Positions 19,129 through 30,226 of a stretch of 64,000 nt of DNA are shown piece after piece. Origin of the DNA: Buchnera aphidicola (Rhopalosiphum padi). Lineage in GTDB: Bacteria; Pseudomonadota; Gammaproteobacteria; Enterobacterales; Enterobacteriaceae. Positions within the stretch are counted from its first letter, which is position 1. Each line of letters starts with the position of its first letter. The stretch lies in NCBI RefSeq assembly GCF_005080845.1, contig NZ_CP034858.1:124001-188000 (forward strand), given 5' to 3'. The notes below the pieces were generated by a model. That model saw only the letters and a program-made list of their open reading frames with translations, was not told the DNA's origin and did no database searches. A program made the translations under genes and the position numbers.

Positions 19129-19160
19129 TTTTTTCTCTTTTTAATGATGTAATAGAAATT

Positions 19161-20039
19161 TTATTTTTTTCTTGAATGTAAATACTTTTGTGCAATTTTT
19201 TTAGTTAATTTTCTAATTTTTAGAATATAATTTTGGCGTTCGCTAGAAGATATTGCTTTTCTAGCATCTAGTAAATTGAAAATATGATTTGCTTGAAGTA
19301 TTTTTTCGTAAGATACCAATAATAATGGTTTTTTTAATTCTATTAAATTTTTTGCTTCAAATATGTATTTTTGAAAATATTCAAACAATAAATCAACATT
19401 AGAGTATTCAAAATTATATTTTGATTGTTCTATTTCATTTTGTTGGAAAATATCTCCATAAGTAATTTTTTTAAATTTATTTTCATTCCAAACAAGATCA
19501 TACACATTTGATTGATTTTGCATATGCATGGCTATTCTTTCTAATCCATAAGTTATTTCTACCGTTACAGGATTGCATTCTAATCCACCTACTTGTTGAA
19601 AATAAGTAAATTGAGTAATTTCCATTCCATTTAACCAAACTTCCCAACCAATTCCCCAAGCACCTAATGTAGGATTTTCCCAATTATCTTCTACAAAACG
19701 TATATCATTATTTTTTTCATTTATCTTTAATAAATTTAGTGACTTTAAATAAATGTTTTGAATGTCTTTTAAAGGAGGTTTTATGATTACTTGAAATTGA
19801 TAATAGTGTTGTAAACGATTTGGATTTTTTCCGTATCTTCCATCAGTAGGACGTCGACAAGATTGTATATATGCTGCTTTAATAGGTTCTGGGCCAATGG
19901 TTCCAAAAAATGTTGTATTATGAAATGTACCTGCTCCTATTGGTAAATCCAATGGTTGAAAAATAGTACATTCTTGTTCTGTCCAATATTCTTGTAAAAT
20001 TTTAATTAGATTAGAAAAATTATTATGATTATTTTTCAT
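19161..20039 (-). CDS. glyQ: Glycyl-tRNA synthetase alpha subunit
   Basis: This is the class II catalytic alpha subunit (292 residues; E. coli 303, shorter at the C-terminus). Highly conserved stretches include [21 protein letters not shown] as an N-terminal block, [21 protein letters not shown], and [22 protein letters not shown] in the core. It heads the glyQS operon, divergent from folE across 175 AT-rich bases that must hold both promoters. Confidence 0.97.
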   Translation of the reverse strand: MKNNHNNFSNLIKILQEYWTEQECTIFQPLDLPIGAGTFHNTTFFGTIGPEPIKAAYIQSCRRPTDGRYGKNPNRLQHYYQFQVIIKPPLKDIQNIYLKSLNLLKINEKNNDIRFVEDNWENPTLGAWGIGWEVWLNGMEITQFTYFQQVGGLECNPVTVEITYGLERIAMHMQNQSNVYDLVWNENKFKKITYGDIFQQNEIEQSKYNFEYSNVDLLFEYFQKYIFEAKNLIELKKPLLLVSYEKILQANHIFNLLDARKAISSSERQNYILKIRKLTKKIAQKYLHSRKK

Positions 20040-20214
20040 TTTTTATATCCAAAAGAAGCAATAGTAGATATATTTTATATTTTTATTGTATATATTATAT
20101 ATAATTAATATTTATTTGTTTACGTATAAATTTTTTAGTTTATATAGATTAACTTAAATAAGTTAAATATGTGAAAATAAAAAGTATATGAATGTTTAAT
20201 TCAAGGAAAAAATT

Positions 20215-20880
20215 ATGATCGAAAAAATTACTAAAGAAGCTAATATGGCACGCAATATTTTATTATTAAAAGGTCTAGAAAGCCCTATTTTAAGAGAATA
20301 CAATGATATAAAAGAAAAAGAAAGAGAATTATTAATTGCCAAACATTTATATAAAATTATGTCCTTACTCAATTTAGATCTAAAAAATGAAAGTTTAAAA
20401 GATACGCCTATTCGAATATCAAAAATGTATATTAATGAAATTTTTTCTGGTTTAGATTATACAAATTTTCCAAAAATTATGTTAATGGATAATAAAATAA
20501 AATTTAATGAAATGATTATAGTACGTGATATCCTCTTAATAAGTACTTGTGAACATCATTTTATAACTATTAATGGGAAAGCTACTATTGCATATATTCC
20601 TGAGAATAAAATTATTGGTTTATCTAAAATAAACAGAATTGCACAATTTTATGCAAAAAGACCTCAAATTCAAGAACGTTTAACAAAACAAATACTACTA
20701 GTTCTTCAAGTTTTATTACAAACTAAAAATGTTGCAATTATTATTCATATGGATCACTTTTGTGTTAAAGCTCGTGGAGTATGCGACAATAGAAGTAGTA
20801 CTATTACTTCATGTTTAGAGGGTTTATTTAAATCTGATCAAAGTATTCGAGAAGAATTTTTTTTAAAAAATAAAAAATAA
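20215..20880 (+). CDS. folE: GTP cyclohydrolase I
   Basis: FolE converts GTP to dihydroneopterin triphosphate, the first step of folate synthesis. It has 221 residues (E. coli 222). The zinc-site cysteine and histidines are in STCEHHF, and the later cysteine is in HFCVKARGVCD. The family stretches FSGLDYTNFPKI and GLSKINRIAQF are intact. folA and folC lie elsewhere in the window; the middle folate genes are not seen here. Confidence 0.97.
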   Translation: MIEKITKEANMARNILLLKGLESPILREYNDIKEKERELLIAKHLYKIMSLLNLDLKNESLKDTPIRISKMYINEIFSGLDYTNFPKIMLMDNKIKFNEMIIVRDILLISTCEHHFITINGKATIAYIPENKIIGLSKINRIAQFYAKRPQIQERLTKQILLVLQVLLQTKNVAIIIHMDHFCVKARGVCDNRSSTITSCLEGLFKSDQSIREEFFLKNKK

Positions 20881-21036
20881 GAATAAATATATCTATTTTA
20901 TTGATTAAAACAAATTTTCTCAGTATGATATTAATCTTAATTAAAATTTTTTTTAAAAAAACTAATTTTAGTATTAAAAAATAATTTTTTTCTCTTTTAC
21001 TAGAGAAACATAAAAATTTTTGTGGAAAAGAAAAAT

Positions 21037-21888
21037 ATGAACTATATTGGTGCACATGTTAGTTCTTCTGGTGGTTTAGAAAAAGCCGTTCTTCGCGCTT
21101 TTCAAATAAAAGCAACAGCTTTTTCATTTTTTACTAAAAATCAACGTCAATGGATTTCTCTTCCCTTACAAAAAAAAAATATAGATGATTTTAAAGAAGC
21201 TTGTATTAAGTATAATTTTTTGCCTGAAAAAATTTTACCCCATAGTAGTTATTTAATTAATTTAGGTCATCCTATTGACGTTTTTTTAGAAAAATCGCGC
21301 GCTGCTTTTATTGATGAAATAATGCGTTGTGACCAACTTGGTTTGCGGTTTTTAAATTTTCATCCTGGTAGTCATTTAAATAAAATCTCTGAAATTACTT
21401 GTTTATCAAGAATTGCTGAATCTATTAATATTGCTTTAGAAAAAACAAAGAATGTCGTTGCTGTAATAGAAAATACTGCGGGACAAGGAACGAATATTGG
21501 TTATAGATTTGAACATTTATATGAAATTATTAAAAAAATTGATGATAAATCTAGAATTGGAGTTTGTATTGATACTTGTCATTTATTTGCATCAGGATAT
21601 GATTTAAGAACGAAAATAGATTACGAAAGTACATTTAATAAATTTTTTGATTTAATAGAGTTAAAATATTTAAAAGGTTTTCATTTAAATGATTCTAAAA
21701 AAAAGCTTAATAGTCGTGTAGATAGGCATGAAAGCTTAGGTTTAGGTGAAATTGGAACATCAGTTTTTCAATGGATTATAAAAAATAAAAATTTTCGTAA
21801 TATTCCAATGATATTAGAAACAATTAATCCAAAAATATGGGAAAAAGAAATTAATTGGTTGAGATCATTAAAACATAAATCAAATTAA
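21037..21888 (+). CDS. nfo: Endonuclease IV
   Basis: This AP endonuclease with a TIM barrel and three metal ions cuts 5' to abasic sites. I start it at ATG 21037 (283 residues; E. coli 285), because that gives the family start [10 protein letters not shown], rather than at GTG 21022, whose GGAAAAG serves as the Shine-Dalgarno. The metal-ligand motifs are all visible: [45 protein letters not shown] and LETINP. Together with nth it leaves a base-excision pathway. Confidence 0.96.
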   Translation: MNYIGAHVSSSGGLEKAVLRAFQIKATAFSFFTKNQRQWISLPLQKKNIDDFKEACIKYNFLPEKILPHSSYLINLGHPIDVFLEKSRAAFIDEIMRCDQLGLRFLNFHPGSHLNKISEITCLSRIAESINIALEKTKNVVAVIENTAGQGTNIGYRFEHLYEIIKKIDDKSRIGVCIDTCHLFASGYDLRTKIDYESTFNKFFDLIELKYLKGFHLNDSKKKLNSRVDRHESLGLGEIGTSVFQWIIKNKNFRNIPMILETINPKIWEKEINWLRSLKHKSN

Positions 21889-21941
21889 TTATTTTTAACA
21901 AAATTATGTTTTTTTATTAAACTCATTAGAGAGAGCATATT

Positions 21942-22232
21942 ATGTTTATAGTTAAAGCAGAAATAAGAGATAAAAAAGGTAAAAGTTTTAACAGACAATT
22001 ACGTATAAAAAATAAATTTCCAGGGGTTTTATATGGCTCTAACAATCCTTCTATATCCATCATGATGGATCATAATCTAATTTTTAATTTACAAAAAAAA
22101 GCAGAATTTTATAAAGAAAATTTATGTTTATTGATTAAAGAAGAAAAATATATAGTTAAAGTTCAGGCCATACAACGTCATTCATTTAAAATGAAGATAT
22201 TACATATTGATTTTATTTATGTAGAAATTTAG
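21942..22232 (+). CDS. rplY: Ribosomal protein L25
   Basis: This 5S rRNA-binding protein of the 50S subunit is the short single-domain form, 96 residues (E. coli 94). Landmarks are the N-terminal [21 protein letters not shown] (28-34), and the C-terminal HIDFIYVEI. It is convergent with yabI. Confidence 0.93.
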   Translation: MFIVKAEIRDKKGKSFNRQLRIKNKFPGVLYGSNNPSISIMMDHNLIFNLQKKAEFYKENLCLLIKEEKYIVKVQAIQRHSFKMKILHIDFIYVEI

Positions 22233-22237
22233 TATTT

Positions 22238-22274
22238 TTGGTAGTCATATTGATATCAATTATATTGATACCAA
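22238..22274. terminator. Possible bidirectional terminator between rplY and yabI
   Basis: TTGGTA...TACCAA closes an imperfect hairpin whose inner arms TCATAT and ATATTGA also pair with one bulge. The loop contains the 12-base palindrome ATTGATATCAAT. It fills nearly the whole 47-base gap between two convergent genes. The T-tract is poor, so confidence is limited. Confidence 0.4.
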
Positions 22275-22279
22275 TATCT

Positions 22280-23038
22280 TTACAGTATAGTCGAAAAAAC
22301 TTTTCTGAAAATTATCATTGTAGGATGAAATTGAATTAATATTAATCCTATAATACCAGATGATAGTACCATTAATGCTATCCATCCAATTTTTCTCTTA
22401 ATAAAATGCATATTGTTTTTATTTTTTGTTTTTTTAATTTTCCACCATTTCGATATTAACCATATTCCAAACCATATTAAAATTGCAATAATTAATAAGA
22501 ACCATTTAAAATAGTCATTTTGTGGATTTGGAGGTATATTTATAGCTATTCCTGTAATAATTCCTGGAAAAAAATATATTGGAGGCCATAAAATACACCC
22601 TAATAGACTAGGTAAAATAAACTTTTTTAAAGGTAATTTTAGCATTCCAGCAACCATTGGTATAAGAGGTCTGGTTGGTCCTATAAAACGACCTATAAGT
22701 ATTGTCACTACACTGTGTTTATCTAATAGAGATTTAGTTTTGTCCAGCAAATAAAAATTTCTTTTTAAAAATTTTAGATTATGTAACCAATTTTTGAAAT
22801 ATAAACCGATATAGTATGAGCACCAATCTCCTAGCAAACATCCTATTATACCTGCTATCCAAGAAGGATAAAAAAGTAGTTTGCCATTACCTATAAACGT
22901 ACCTAATGTTGCCATGAATACTATTCCAGGTAATAGTAATCCTACTAAAGCAAGTGATTCTAAAAAAGACACGATTCCTACTATAAATATTGAACATGTT
23001 AAAGATTGTGTTATTAAAGATGTTAACCAAGATTCCAT
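22280..23038 (-). CDS. yabI: DedA-family inner-membrane protein YabI
   Basis: This DedA/SNARE-associated family membrane protein belongs to a family implicated in lipid-carrier flipping and membrane homeostasis. It has 252 residues (E. coli about 254). The DedA signature is seen as IGRFIGPTRPLIPMVAGM (117-134), preceded by the glycine-rich LVGLLLPGIVFMATLGTFIG segment. There are about five or six hydrophobic segments. It is divergent from surA across 285 AT-rich bases in which I see no gene; E. coli has lptD upstream of surA, and that is absent here. Confidence 0.9.
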   Translation of the reverse strand: MESWLTSLITQSLTCSIFIVGIVSFLESLALVGLLLPGIVFMATLGTFIGNGKLLFYPSWIAGIIGCLLGDWCSYYIGLYFKNWLHNLKFLKRNFYLLDKTKSLLDKHSVVTILIGRFIGPTRPLIPMVAGMLKLPLKKFILPSLLGCILWPPIYFFPGIITGIAINIPPNPQNDYFKWFLLIIAILIWFGIWLISKWWKIKKTKNKNNMHFIKRKIGWIALMVLSSGIIGLILIQFHPTMIIFRKVFSTIL

Positions 23039-23323
23039 AAATACTCATTAATTTTTTAAGTTTTTTTGTTGTAAAATATATAAAATCATTTATAAAAATA
23101 TATTTAAAGATTATTTAATTTTTTTTTAATTGATTTAGTTATTTTTTTTTGATAAATATTGAATATTGTTTATTATATATATTTTTAATATAACCTCCAA
23201 AAAAATTTAAATAAAAAATTAATCTTAAAATTATAACGAAAAACAATTAAAAATTAACATTTTTAAAAAATTTAGACATTTTTTTAAAAAAATCAAGAAA
23301 ATTTAAAAGAAAGAAGAATAATA

Positions 23324-24616
23324 ATGAAAGTATATTTTTTTTTAATTTTATATGTTTTTTCAAGTTTTTTTTCTATTATTTCTTCTAAAGAATTGGAAAT
23401 TGATAAAATTGTTGCTATTGTAAACAATCAAATTATATTAAATAGTGATGTAAATCAAGTTCTTTTTTCTTTTAAAAAAGAAGATCAAAAAGTTCAAATA
23501 CCTTTAAAAATTAATTTTTTAAGGGATAAAATAATTGAAAAATTAATTATAGAAACTTTAATTTTAGAAGAAGCAAAAAAATTTGATATTGTAGTGACTG
23601 ATGATCAAGTAAATAACATACTTATAAAATATGCTTTAAAGCAAAATATTACTGTTGAACAATTAAAAAAAAATATTGTAATGAATAACATTAATACTTC
23701 TTTTGATTACAATAACTATGTTAAAAATATTAAAAAATCATTAAAAATTAAAATAATGCAAAATTATGCTTTAAATAATCGCATTCATATTTCAGAAAGA
23801 GAAGTAGATTTATTTTTAAATAAATTAATAAATGATAAAAACGAATTAAAAAAAATAGATCTTAATTGTATTTTTTTACCTTTTATAAAAGAAAAAAATA
23901 AAATTTTAATTAAAAATACAAAACGTTTAGCAGATCATTTTATGAAAAAAATAAAAAATGATTCTTCTTTTAATTATTATTATGAATATTTTAAAAAAAA
24001 TAATAATATTTTTTTATCAAAAAAAATACAATTACAATCTTTAAAAAATTTAAAAAAAATATTCTTGAATAAACTAGAAATTGTAAAAAAAAATCAAATT
24101 TTAGGTCCTATATTAGGATTAAAAGGTTTCTATATTTTAAAAGTTAACAAAATTAAAAAAAACAGTAAAGAAAACTTTATCACTGAATTTCACATACAAC
24201 ATTGTTTAATACGTCCTTCTGTTATTTTAAACAATAAACAAGCAAAAAAAGACATTTTTTATATATATAATAATATTAAAAATAAAAAATATAGTTTTGA
24301 TTATGCTGTTAAAAAATTATCTCATGATGTTTACTCATCTAACAAAGAAGGCGATTTAGGATGGATTTCAACTGATCTTTTTAATGATGGTTTTAATAAA
24401 TTTTTAAGGAATTTAAAAAAAAATGAAATTAGTACACCTATTAAATCTAATTTTGGATGGCATATAATTAAATTATTAGATGTTCGTCAAGTAGACAAAA
24501 ATGATAAAATAGATAAAGATTTAGCTTATCGTATTTTATTAGAAAAAAAAATAAAAAAAGAAAGATCTAATTGGATAAGAGAACTAAAAAAATCATCTTA
24601 TATTAAAATTTTTTAA
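23324..24616 (+). CDS. surA: Periplasmic chaperone/prolyl isomerase SurA
   Basis: SurA escorts outer-membrane proteins through the periplasm. It has 430 residues (E. coli 428). A signal peptide (about 1-20) precedes ELEIDKIVAIVNNQIIL, the start of the chaperone domain. The second parvulin domain (about 280-385) keeps GDLGWIS and SNFGWHIIKL. The first parvulin domain (about 180-270) is poorly conserved and lacks the GGxMGW turn. It is lysine-rich throughout. pdxA, which separates surA from rsmA in E. coli, is gone. Confidence 0.93.
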   Translation: MKVYFFLILYVFSSFFSIISSKELEIDKIVAIVNNQIILNSDVNQVLFSFKKEDQKVQIPLKINFLRDKIIEKLIIETLILEEAKKFDIVVTDDQVNNILIKYALKQNITVEQLKKNIVMNNINTSFDYNNYVKNIKKSLKIKIMQNYALNNRIHISEREVDLFLNKLINDKNELKKIDLNCIFLPFIKEKNKILIKNTKRLADHFMKKIKNDSSFNYYYEYFKKNNNIFLSKKIQLQSLKNLKKIFLNKLEIVKKNQILGPILGLKGFYILKVNKIKKNSKENFITEFHIQHCLIRPSVILNNKQAKKDIFYIYNNIKNKKYSFDYAVKKLSHDVYSSNKEGDLGWISTDLFNDGFNKFLRNLKKNEISTPIKSNFGWHIIKLLDVRQVDKNDKIDKDLAYRILLEKKIKKERSNWIRELKKSSYIKIF

Positions 24617-24688
24617 AAATTAATTAAATTTAAAATCAATTTTTTAGTAAAAATTTTTGATTTTATATCAAATAATTAGTATATTCTA

Positions 24689-25501
24689 ATGAATAAAAAA
24701 ATAAAAAAACATTTTCCTCTTAAAAGATTGAGTCAAAATTTTCTTATAAATCAAGATTTAATTAAAAAAATAGTTAAATTTATAGATCCTCAACTACAAC
24801 AAACACTAGTTGAAATTGGTCCTGGGTTAGGTGCATTGACTAAACCTGTATGCAGTATAATAGATGAGTTGATCGTCGTGGAAATTGATTCAAATTTATT
24901 GAATTTTTTAAAAAAACATTCTTTTTATTCAAAGCTAATAGTATCTTGTCAAGACGCTTTAATTTTTGATTATTACAATGTATTTTATGAAAAAAATCAA
25001 TTAATTCGTATTTTTGGAAATTTACCATATAATATTGCTACATCTTTACTTCTTTGTTTGTTCGAAAAAAATAAAATAATTCAAGATATGAATTTTATGT
25101 TGCAAAAAGAGGTTGCTGAACGTTTAGTTGCTTCTCCAGGAAACAAATCATATGGTCGTTTAAGTATTATAGCTCAATATTATTGTAATATTAAAATAAT
25201 ATTTAATGTTTCACCTGAAAATTTTCGACCTATTCCTAAGATTAATTCTACATTTGTTAATTTAATTCCTTATAAAAAATCTCCTTATTTTACTCATGAT
25301 ATTAAAATTCTTAGTTATATAACAAATTTAGCTTTTCAAAAAAGAAGAAAAATATTACGTCATAGTTTAGGAGAAATATTTTCTGAAAAAATTTTTTTAA
25401 GATTAAATATTAATCCGAAATTAAGAGCAGAAAACCTTTCTATATTACAGTATTGCGAATTATCTAATTATATAATTGAAAACAATATTTTCAAAAAATA
25501 A
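24689..25501 (+). CDS. rsmA: 16S rRNA dimethyladenosine transferase (KsgA)
   Basis: This enzyme dimethylates A1518 and A1519 of 16S rRNA late in 30S assembly. It has 270 residues (E. coli 273). The SAM-binding motif VEIGPGLGALT and the catalytic NLPYNIAT are intact, and the C-terminal basic domain includes FQKRRKILRHSL. It is separated from apaH by 45 bases; E. coli apaG, normally between them, is missing. Confidence 0.97.
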   Translation: MNKKIKKHFPLKRLSQNFLINQDLIKKIVKFIDPQLQQTLVEIGPGLGALTKPVCSIIDELIVVEIDSNLLNFLKKHSFYSKLIVSCQDALIFDYYNVFYEKNQLIRIFGNLPYNIATSLLLCLFEKNKIIQDMNFMLQKEVAERLVASPGNKSYGRLSIIAQYYCNIKIIFNVSPENFRPIPKINSTFVNLIPYKKSPYFTHDIKILSYITNLAFQKRRKILRHSLGEIFSEKIFLRLNINPKLRAENLSILQYCELSNYIIENNIFKK

Positions 25502-25546
25502 AAATTTTTACTTAATTATTTTTCTTTCAAAAAAGTGAAAAAACAT

Positions 25547-26368
25547 ATGAGCATTTATTTTATTAGTGATATTCATGGTTGTTATAAAGAATTTAAATTA
25601 CTTTTAAAAAAATCTTGTTTTGATGATAAAAAAGATTTTTTATGGATTGCAGGTGATTTAGTATCCAGAGGACCAAATTCTCTTAAAGTAATTAGATATT
25701 TATATTCTTTAAAAAAAAGAGTAAAAATAATACTTGGAAATCACGATTTAAATTTAATCGCAGTATACTCTGGTGTTAAAGAAAACAAAAAAGAAAATTT
25801 TTTTGATGAGTTTTTATCTGCAAAAGATAGTTTAGAATTGATTAATTGGTTGCGATGTCAATCTTTTTTAAAAATTGATGAAAAACGAAAAATTATTATG
25901 TCACATGCTGGTATTAGTCCTAAATGGAATCTTGATACAGCAAAAAAATATGCATTAGAAATTGAAGAATGTTTGTCAAGTAAAAATTATCCTTCTTTTT
26001 TAAAATCTGTTTTTAACAACAAAATTAATTATTGGAACTTAAATTTAAATAAATTAGATCGATTAAGATATAGTATTAATGTTTTTACACGTATGAGATA
26101 TTGTTATCCTGATGGTAGATTAAATCTTTTTTGTAAAAAATCTCCTAATTTAGTTCAGTATCCCCTGATACCATGGTTTAAAATGCCGTATAATTTTCCA
26201 AAAGAATATTCAGTTTTTTTTGGACACTGGTCTTCTTTAAAAGGAATAAAAATATCTCAACCATTTTTCCCATTAGACAATGGTTGCTGTTGGGGAGGAA
26301 AATTAATTATGTTTCGATGGGAAGATAAGAAATATTTTTCTCAATCTTTTCAAAAAAATGCTAGTTGA
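25547..26368 (+). CDS. apaH: Diadenosine tetraphosphatase
   Basis: ApaH symmetrically hydrolyses Ap4A to two ADP. I start it at ATG 25547 (273 residues; E. coli 280), since MSIYFISDIHGCYKEF aligns with the family start; an in-frame GTG lies 12 bases upstream. The metallophosphatase motifs DIHGCY, GDLVSRGP, LGNHD and SHAGI are all present, as is GHWSSLKG. It is convergent with folA, as in E. coli. Confidence 0.95.
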   Translation: MSIYFISDIHGCYKEFKLLLKKSCFDDKKDFLWIAGDLVSRGPNSLKVIRYLYSLKKRVKIILGNHDLNLIAVYSGVKENKKENFFDEFLSAKDSLELINWLRCQSFLKIDEKRKIIMSHAGISPKWNLDTAKKYALEIEECLSSKNYPSFLKSVFNNKINYWNLNLNKLDRLRYSINVFTRMRYCYPDGRLNLFCKKSPNLVQYPLIPWFKMPYNFPKEYSVFFGHWSSLKGIKISQPFFPLDNGCCWGGKLIMFRWEDKKYFSQSFQKNAS

Positions 26369-26413
26369 AATGAAATAAAAAAATATTTTTAATTATTTAA
26401 TTCATGTACTTTT

Positions 26414-26899
26414 TTATCTTGATAAAATTTCAAAACACAAATTATAAGGATTATTTTTATCTTTAAAATGTTGTTTTCTAAATATTGTTTTCCAAGATTT
26501 ATATAATTTATACTGAGGAAAATAAGTATCACCGATTCCATTAAAATCTACATGTGTTAAATATAGCTTATTTGCGTAGAATAACATTTGTTTATATATT
26601 TCTGCTCCTCCGATAACCATAATTTCTTTATCATATTTAGTAGCAAGTAATGCTTTAGAGATTGAATTTGCCCATATGACACCTTTTTTTATAATTTTTT
26701 TATGACTAATAACAATATTTGTTCGCATTGGTAAAGGATTCTTTAAAATAGAGTCCCATGTAAGTCGTCCCATAATAACATTTTTATGTATTGTATTTTT
26801 TTTAAACCATTTGAGATCTTCTGGAAGATACCAAGGCATTTTATTATTATTTCCAATAACTAAGTTATTTGAAATTGCTGCAATTAAACTAATTTTCAT
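26414..26899 (-). CDS. folA: Dihydrofolate reductase
   Basis: FolA reduces dihydrofolate to tetrahydrofolate with NADPH. It has 161 residues (E. coli 159). The catalytic acid is Asp28 in MPWYLPEDLKWFKKNT (E. coli Asp27), and the NADPH-binding region is IMVIGGAEIY. It lies 80 bases after carB and may be read through from the car operon or have its own promoter. Confidence 0.96.
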   Translation of the reverse strand: MKISLIAAISNNLVIGNNNKMPWYLPEDLKWFKKNTIHKNVIMGRLTWDSILKNPLPMRTNIVISHKKIIKKGVIWANSISKALLATKYDKEIMVIGGAEIYKQMLFYANKLYLTHVDFNGIGDTYFPQYKLYKSWKTIFRKQHFKDKNNPYNLCFEILSR

Positions 26900-26930
26900 G
26901 TTTATTTATAATTTTTTAAAATTTAAAATT

Positions 26931-26956
26931 ATAAATATGTTTTACAACATATTTAT
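26931..26956 (-). terminator. Perfect AT-rich hairpin after carB
   Basis: A 10-base perfect stem, ATAAATATGT / ACATATTTAT, with a 6-base loop lies 24 bases past the carB stop and before folA, followed on the minus strand by T-rich sequence. It is long enough to be real, but it is AT-only and has no continuous T-tract. It may be a weak terminator or an mRNA 3'-end stabiliser. Confidence 0.4.
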
Positions 26957-26979
26957 AAAAAATTATAAACTTAATTTTT

Positions 26980-29900
26980 TTAATAAATTAAATTTATTTT
27001 TTTGTGAATTTCTTGTAAAGATATAATGTTTTTTGTTGGCTCTTCGTTTAATGCCATGACAGTTGCAAAGGCGCCGTTAACAGTAGTGTCATAATGTACT
27101 TTATATTGTAAAGCACTACGACATATTAATTTAGAATCTTTCATCCCTTGATGACAAGATGTCGTATTTACAATGTATGAATATTCTCCATTTTTTAAAC
27201 GATCTTGTATATGAGGTCTACCTTCATGTACCTTGTTTACTAATCGAGATATAATTCCAGATTTTTTTAATGCCATAGAAGTACCTTTAGTAGCATCTAT
27301 TTTAAAACCAAATTTTTGTAGTTTAACTGCTAAATTCACAATACTGTTTTTATCATCATCTCTTACTGAAAGAAGAACTCGACCCGATTTTTTCATATTT
27401 GTGTGAGCACCTAGCATTGCTTTAGAAAACGCTTCTGAGAAATTTTTTCCTATTCCCATAACTTCACCTGTAGAGCGCATTTCAGGGCCCAGGATAGGAT
27501 CTACTCCTTGAAATTTATCAAAGGGAAGAACTGCTTCTTTTACTGAAAAATATGATGGTATGATTTCTTTATAAAATCCTTGTTCTGATAGCGTTTTACC
27601 ATACATTACACGAACAGAGATTTTTGCAAGTGCTAAACCTGTTGCTTTTGAGACAAATGGCACTGTTCGGGCGGCTCTGGGATTGACTTCAATAATATAT
27701 ATTTCATTGTTTTTTATAGCAAATTGTACGTTCATTAACCCCCTGACTGATAATGCAAAAGCTAGTTTTTTAACTTGTTCTCTAATTTTGTTTTGAATTT
27801 TATGTGTTAATGTGTATGCTGGTAAAGAACATGCAGAGTCTCCAGAATGTACTCCAGCTTGCTCAATATGTTCCATTATTCCTCCAATTAATACCCTTTT
27901 CCCATCACATATTGCATCTACGTCTACTTCTATAGCATAGTTTAAATATTGATCCAATAAAATTGGAGTAATATCGTTATTTTTTAAAACTTTTTTAAAA
28001 TAGTTATCTAGATCACATGGTTCATAAACAATTTCCATTGCTCTACCACCTAATACATAAGATGGACGAACCATAATAGGATAACCAATTTCTATAGCTT
28101 TTTGATGTGCTTCTTCTAGAGTGAGAACGGTGGCATTTAAAGGTTGTTTTAATTTTAATTCAGTTACAATTTTTTGAAAACGATTACGATCTTCTGCTTT
28201 ATCGATTGCATCAGGACTAGTTCCAATAATTGGTATGCCTTCTTTTTCAAATTGACGTGCTAATTTTAATGGTGTTTGGCCTCCGTATTGAATAATCACT
28301 CCTTTAGGATTTTCAATTCTCACTATTTCTAAAACATTTTCTAATGTAATCGGTTCAAAATAAAGTCGATCGGAAATATCGTAATCTGTAGAAACAGTTT
28401 CTGGATTGCAATTTATCATAATTGCTTCGAAACCATCTTCTCTCAAAGCTTGGGCTGCATGTACACAACAATAGTCAAATTCTATTCCTTGTCCTATTCT
28501 ATTAGGTCCTCCACCTATAACAATAATTTTCTCGGTGTTTTTTGTTGCATAAGATTCACATTCATCTTCCCATGTTGAATACATATATGCCGTTTCAGTA
28601 GAAAATTCAGCTGAACAAGTATCAATTCGTTTATAAACAGGATGTAAATTTAGCTTATATCGAAGTTGACGAATTTCTTCTTCTTTTTTATTAGTTAAAA
28701 TTGCTATCCGTAAATCTGAAAAACCTTTTCTTTTAATAAAATAAAAGAAATTATAATCTAGTCCAATAAATCCATTTTGTATAATTTTTTTCTCTAAGAA
28801 AATAATTTCTTGAATTTGAACAAGAAACCAAGGGTCAATAGACGTTAACTCAAATACGTCATTTACAGACATTCCGGAACGAAATGCGTCACCTATATAC
28901 CAAATTCTTTCAGCTCCGGCATCTTTTAGTTCATGTCTAATTTTTATTAGATGTTGCTTTTTATCTGAAAACGATACTTTAGAATCGAAACCACTTGCTC
29001 CAATTTCTAATCCACAAATAGCTTTTTGTATAGATTCTTGAAAAGTTCGTCCTATTGCCATTACTTCTCCGACAGATTTCATTTGAGTAGTAAGTCTATC
29101 GTTGCACCCTAAAAATTTTTCAAAATTAAATCTAGGAATTTTAGTTACTATATAATCTATTGACGGTTCAAAGGATGCTGTGGTGTTAATCCCTGTTATA
29201 TCATTAGCAAGTTCATCTAATGTATATCCTACAGCTAATTTAGCTGCTATTTTTGCGATTGGGAAACCAGTTGCTTTGGAAGCTAAAGCAGAAGAACGAG
29301 AAACTCGAGGATTCATTTCGATTACAATCATACGACCGTCTTTTGGATTGATTGCAAATTGTACGTTAGAACCTCCTGTTTCCACACCTATTTCTCGTAA
29401 AATAGACATAGAAGCATTTCTCATAATTTGGTATTCTTTATCACTTAAAGTTTGAGCTGGTGCTATGGTAATTGAATCACCAGTATGAATGCCCATGGGA
29501 TCTAAATTTTCAATTGAACATACAATGATACAATTGTTATTTTTATCTCTTACAACTTCCATTTCATATTCTTTCCAACCAATAAGTGATTCATCAATTA
29601 AGAGTTCAGTAGTAGGAGATAATTTTAATCCTCTCTCGCAAATATCTTCAAATTCTTCTTGATTATAGGCAATTCCTCCACCATGTCCACCCATAGTAAA
29701 CGAAGGGCGGATAATACATGGAAAACCTACATTTTTTAAAACAGACAATGCTTCTTGAATATTATGTGCAATTCCGCATTTTGCAGTCTTGAGATTCAGT
29801 TTTTTCATGGAATCTTCAAATAATTTTCTATCTTCTGCTTTATTAATAGCATTAATAGTGGCGCCTATTATTTTTACATTAAATTTTTTTAGTATTCCTC

Positions 29901-30213
29901 TTTGATCTAATTCTAAAGCACAATTTAGTGCAGTTTGACCACCCATAGTAGGCAGTAAGGCATCAGGTTTTTCTTTTTGTATAATTTTTTCAACTATTTT
30001 CCAGTGAATAGGTTCAATATATGTAGCATCTGCCATACAAGGATCAGTCATAATAGTTGCAGGATTTGAATTTACCAGGATAATTTTATAACCTTCTTCC
30101 TTTAGTGCTTTGCATGCTTGTGCACCTGAATAATCAAACTCACATGCTTGTCCAATAACTATTGGACCTGCACCAAGAATTAAAATTGATTTTATATCAG
30201 TAGATTTAGGCAT
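26980..30213 (-). CDS. carB: Carbamoyl phosphate synthase large chain
   Basis: CarB makes carbamoyl phosphate from bicarbonate, ATP and ammonia channelled from CarA, feeding arginine and pyrimidine synthesis. It has 1077 residues (E. coli 1073). Two homologous ATP-grasp halves are visible, beginning [20 protein letters not shown] (about 11-30) and [17 protein letters not shown] (about 561-577), followed by a C-terminal regulatory MGS-like domain (about 935-1077). The start is 13 bases after carA. Conservation is high, as expected for a nutrient-provisioning gene. Confidence 0.98.
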   Translation of the reverse strand: MPKSTDIKSILILGAGPIVIGQACEFDYSGAQACKALKEEGYKIILVNSNPATIMTDPCMADATYIEPIHWKIVEKIIQKEKPDALLPTMGGQTALNCALELDQRGILKKFNVKIIGATINAINKAEDRKLFEDSMKKLNLKTAKCGIAHNIQEALSVLKNVGFPCIIRPSFTMGGHGGGIAYNQEEFEDICERGLKLSPTTELLIDESLIGWKEYEMEVVRDKNNNCIIVCSIENLDPMGIHTGDSITIAPAQTLSDKEYQIMRNASMSILREIGVETGGSNVQFAINPKDGRMIVIEMNPRVSRSSALASKATGFPIAKIAAKLAVGYTLDELANDITGINTTASFEPSIDYIVTKIPRFNFEKFLGCNDRLTTQMKSVGEVMAIGRTFQESIQKAICGLEIGASGFDSKVSFSDKKQHLIKIRHELKDAGAERIWYIGDAFRSGMSVNDVFELTSIDPWFLVQIQEIIFLEKKIIQNGFIGLDYNFFYFIKRKGFSDLRIAILTNKKEEEIRQLRYKLNLHPVYKRIDTCSAEFSTETAYMYSTWEDECESYATKNTEKIIVIGGGPNRIGQGIEFDYCCVHAAQALREDGFEAIMINCNPETVSTDYDISDRLYFEPITLENVLEIVRIENPKGVIIQYGGQTPLKLARQFEKEGIPIIGTSPDAIDKAEDRNRFQKIVTELKLKQPLNATVLTLEEAHQKAIEIGYPIMVRPSYVLGGRAMEIVYEPCDLDNYFKKVLKNNDITPILLDQYLNYAIEVDVDAICDGKRVLIGGIMEHIEQAGVHSGDSACSLPAYTLTHKIQNKIREQVKKLAFALSVRGLMNVQFAIKNNEIYIIEVNPRAARTVPFVSKATGLALAKISVRVMYGKTLSEQGFYKEIIPSYFSVKEAVLPFDKFQGVDPILGPEMRSTGEVMGIGKNFSEAFSKAMLGAHTNMKKSGRVLLSVRDDDKNSIVNLAVKLQKFGFKIDATKGTSMALKKSGIISRLVNKVHEGRPHIQDRLKNGEYSYIVNTTSCHQGMKDSKLICRSALQYKVHYDTTVNGAFATVMALNEEPTKNIISLQEIHKKINLIY

Positions 30214-30226
30214 CTTTTTTCTCTAA

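Noticed and set aside
21022-21036. Upstream GTG start of nfo
   Set aside because: It would add five residues not found in the family and would remove the Shine-Dalgarno of the better ATG.
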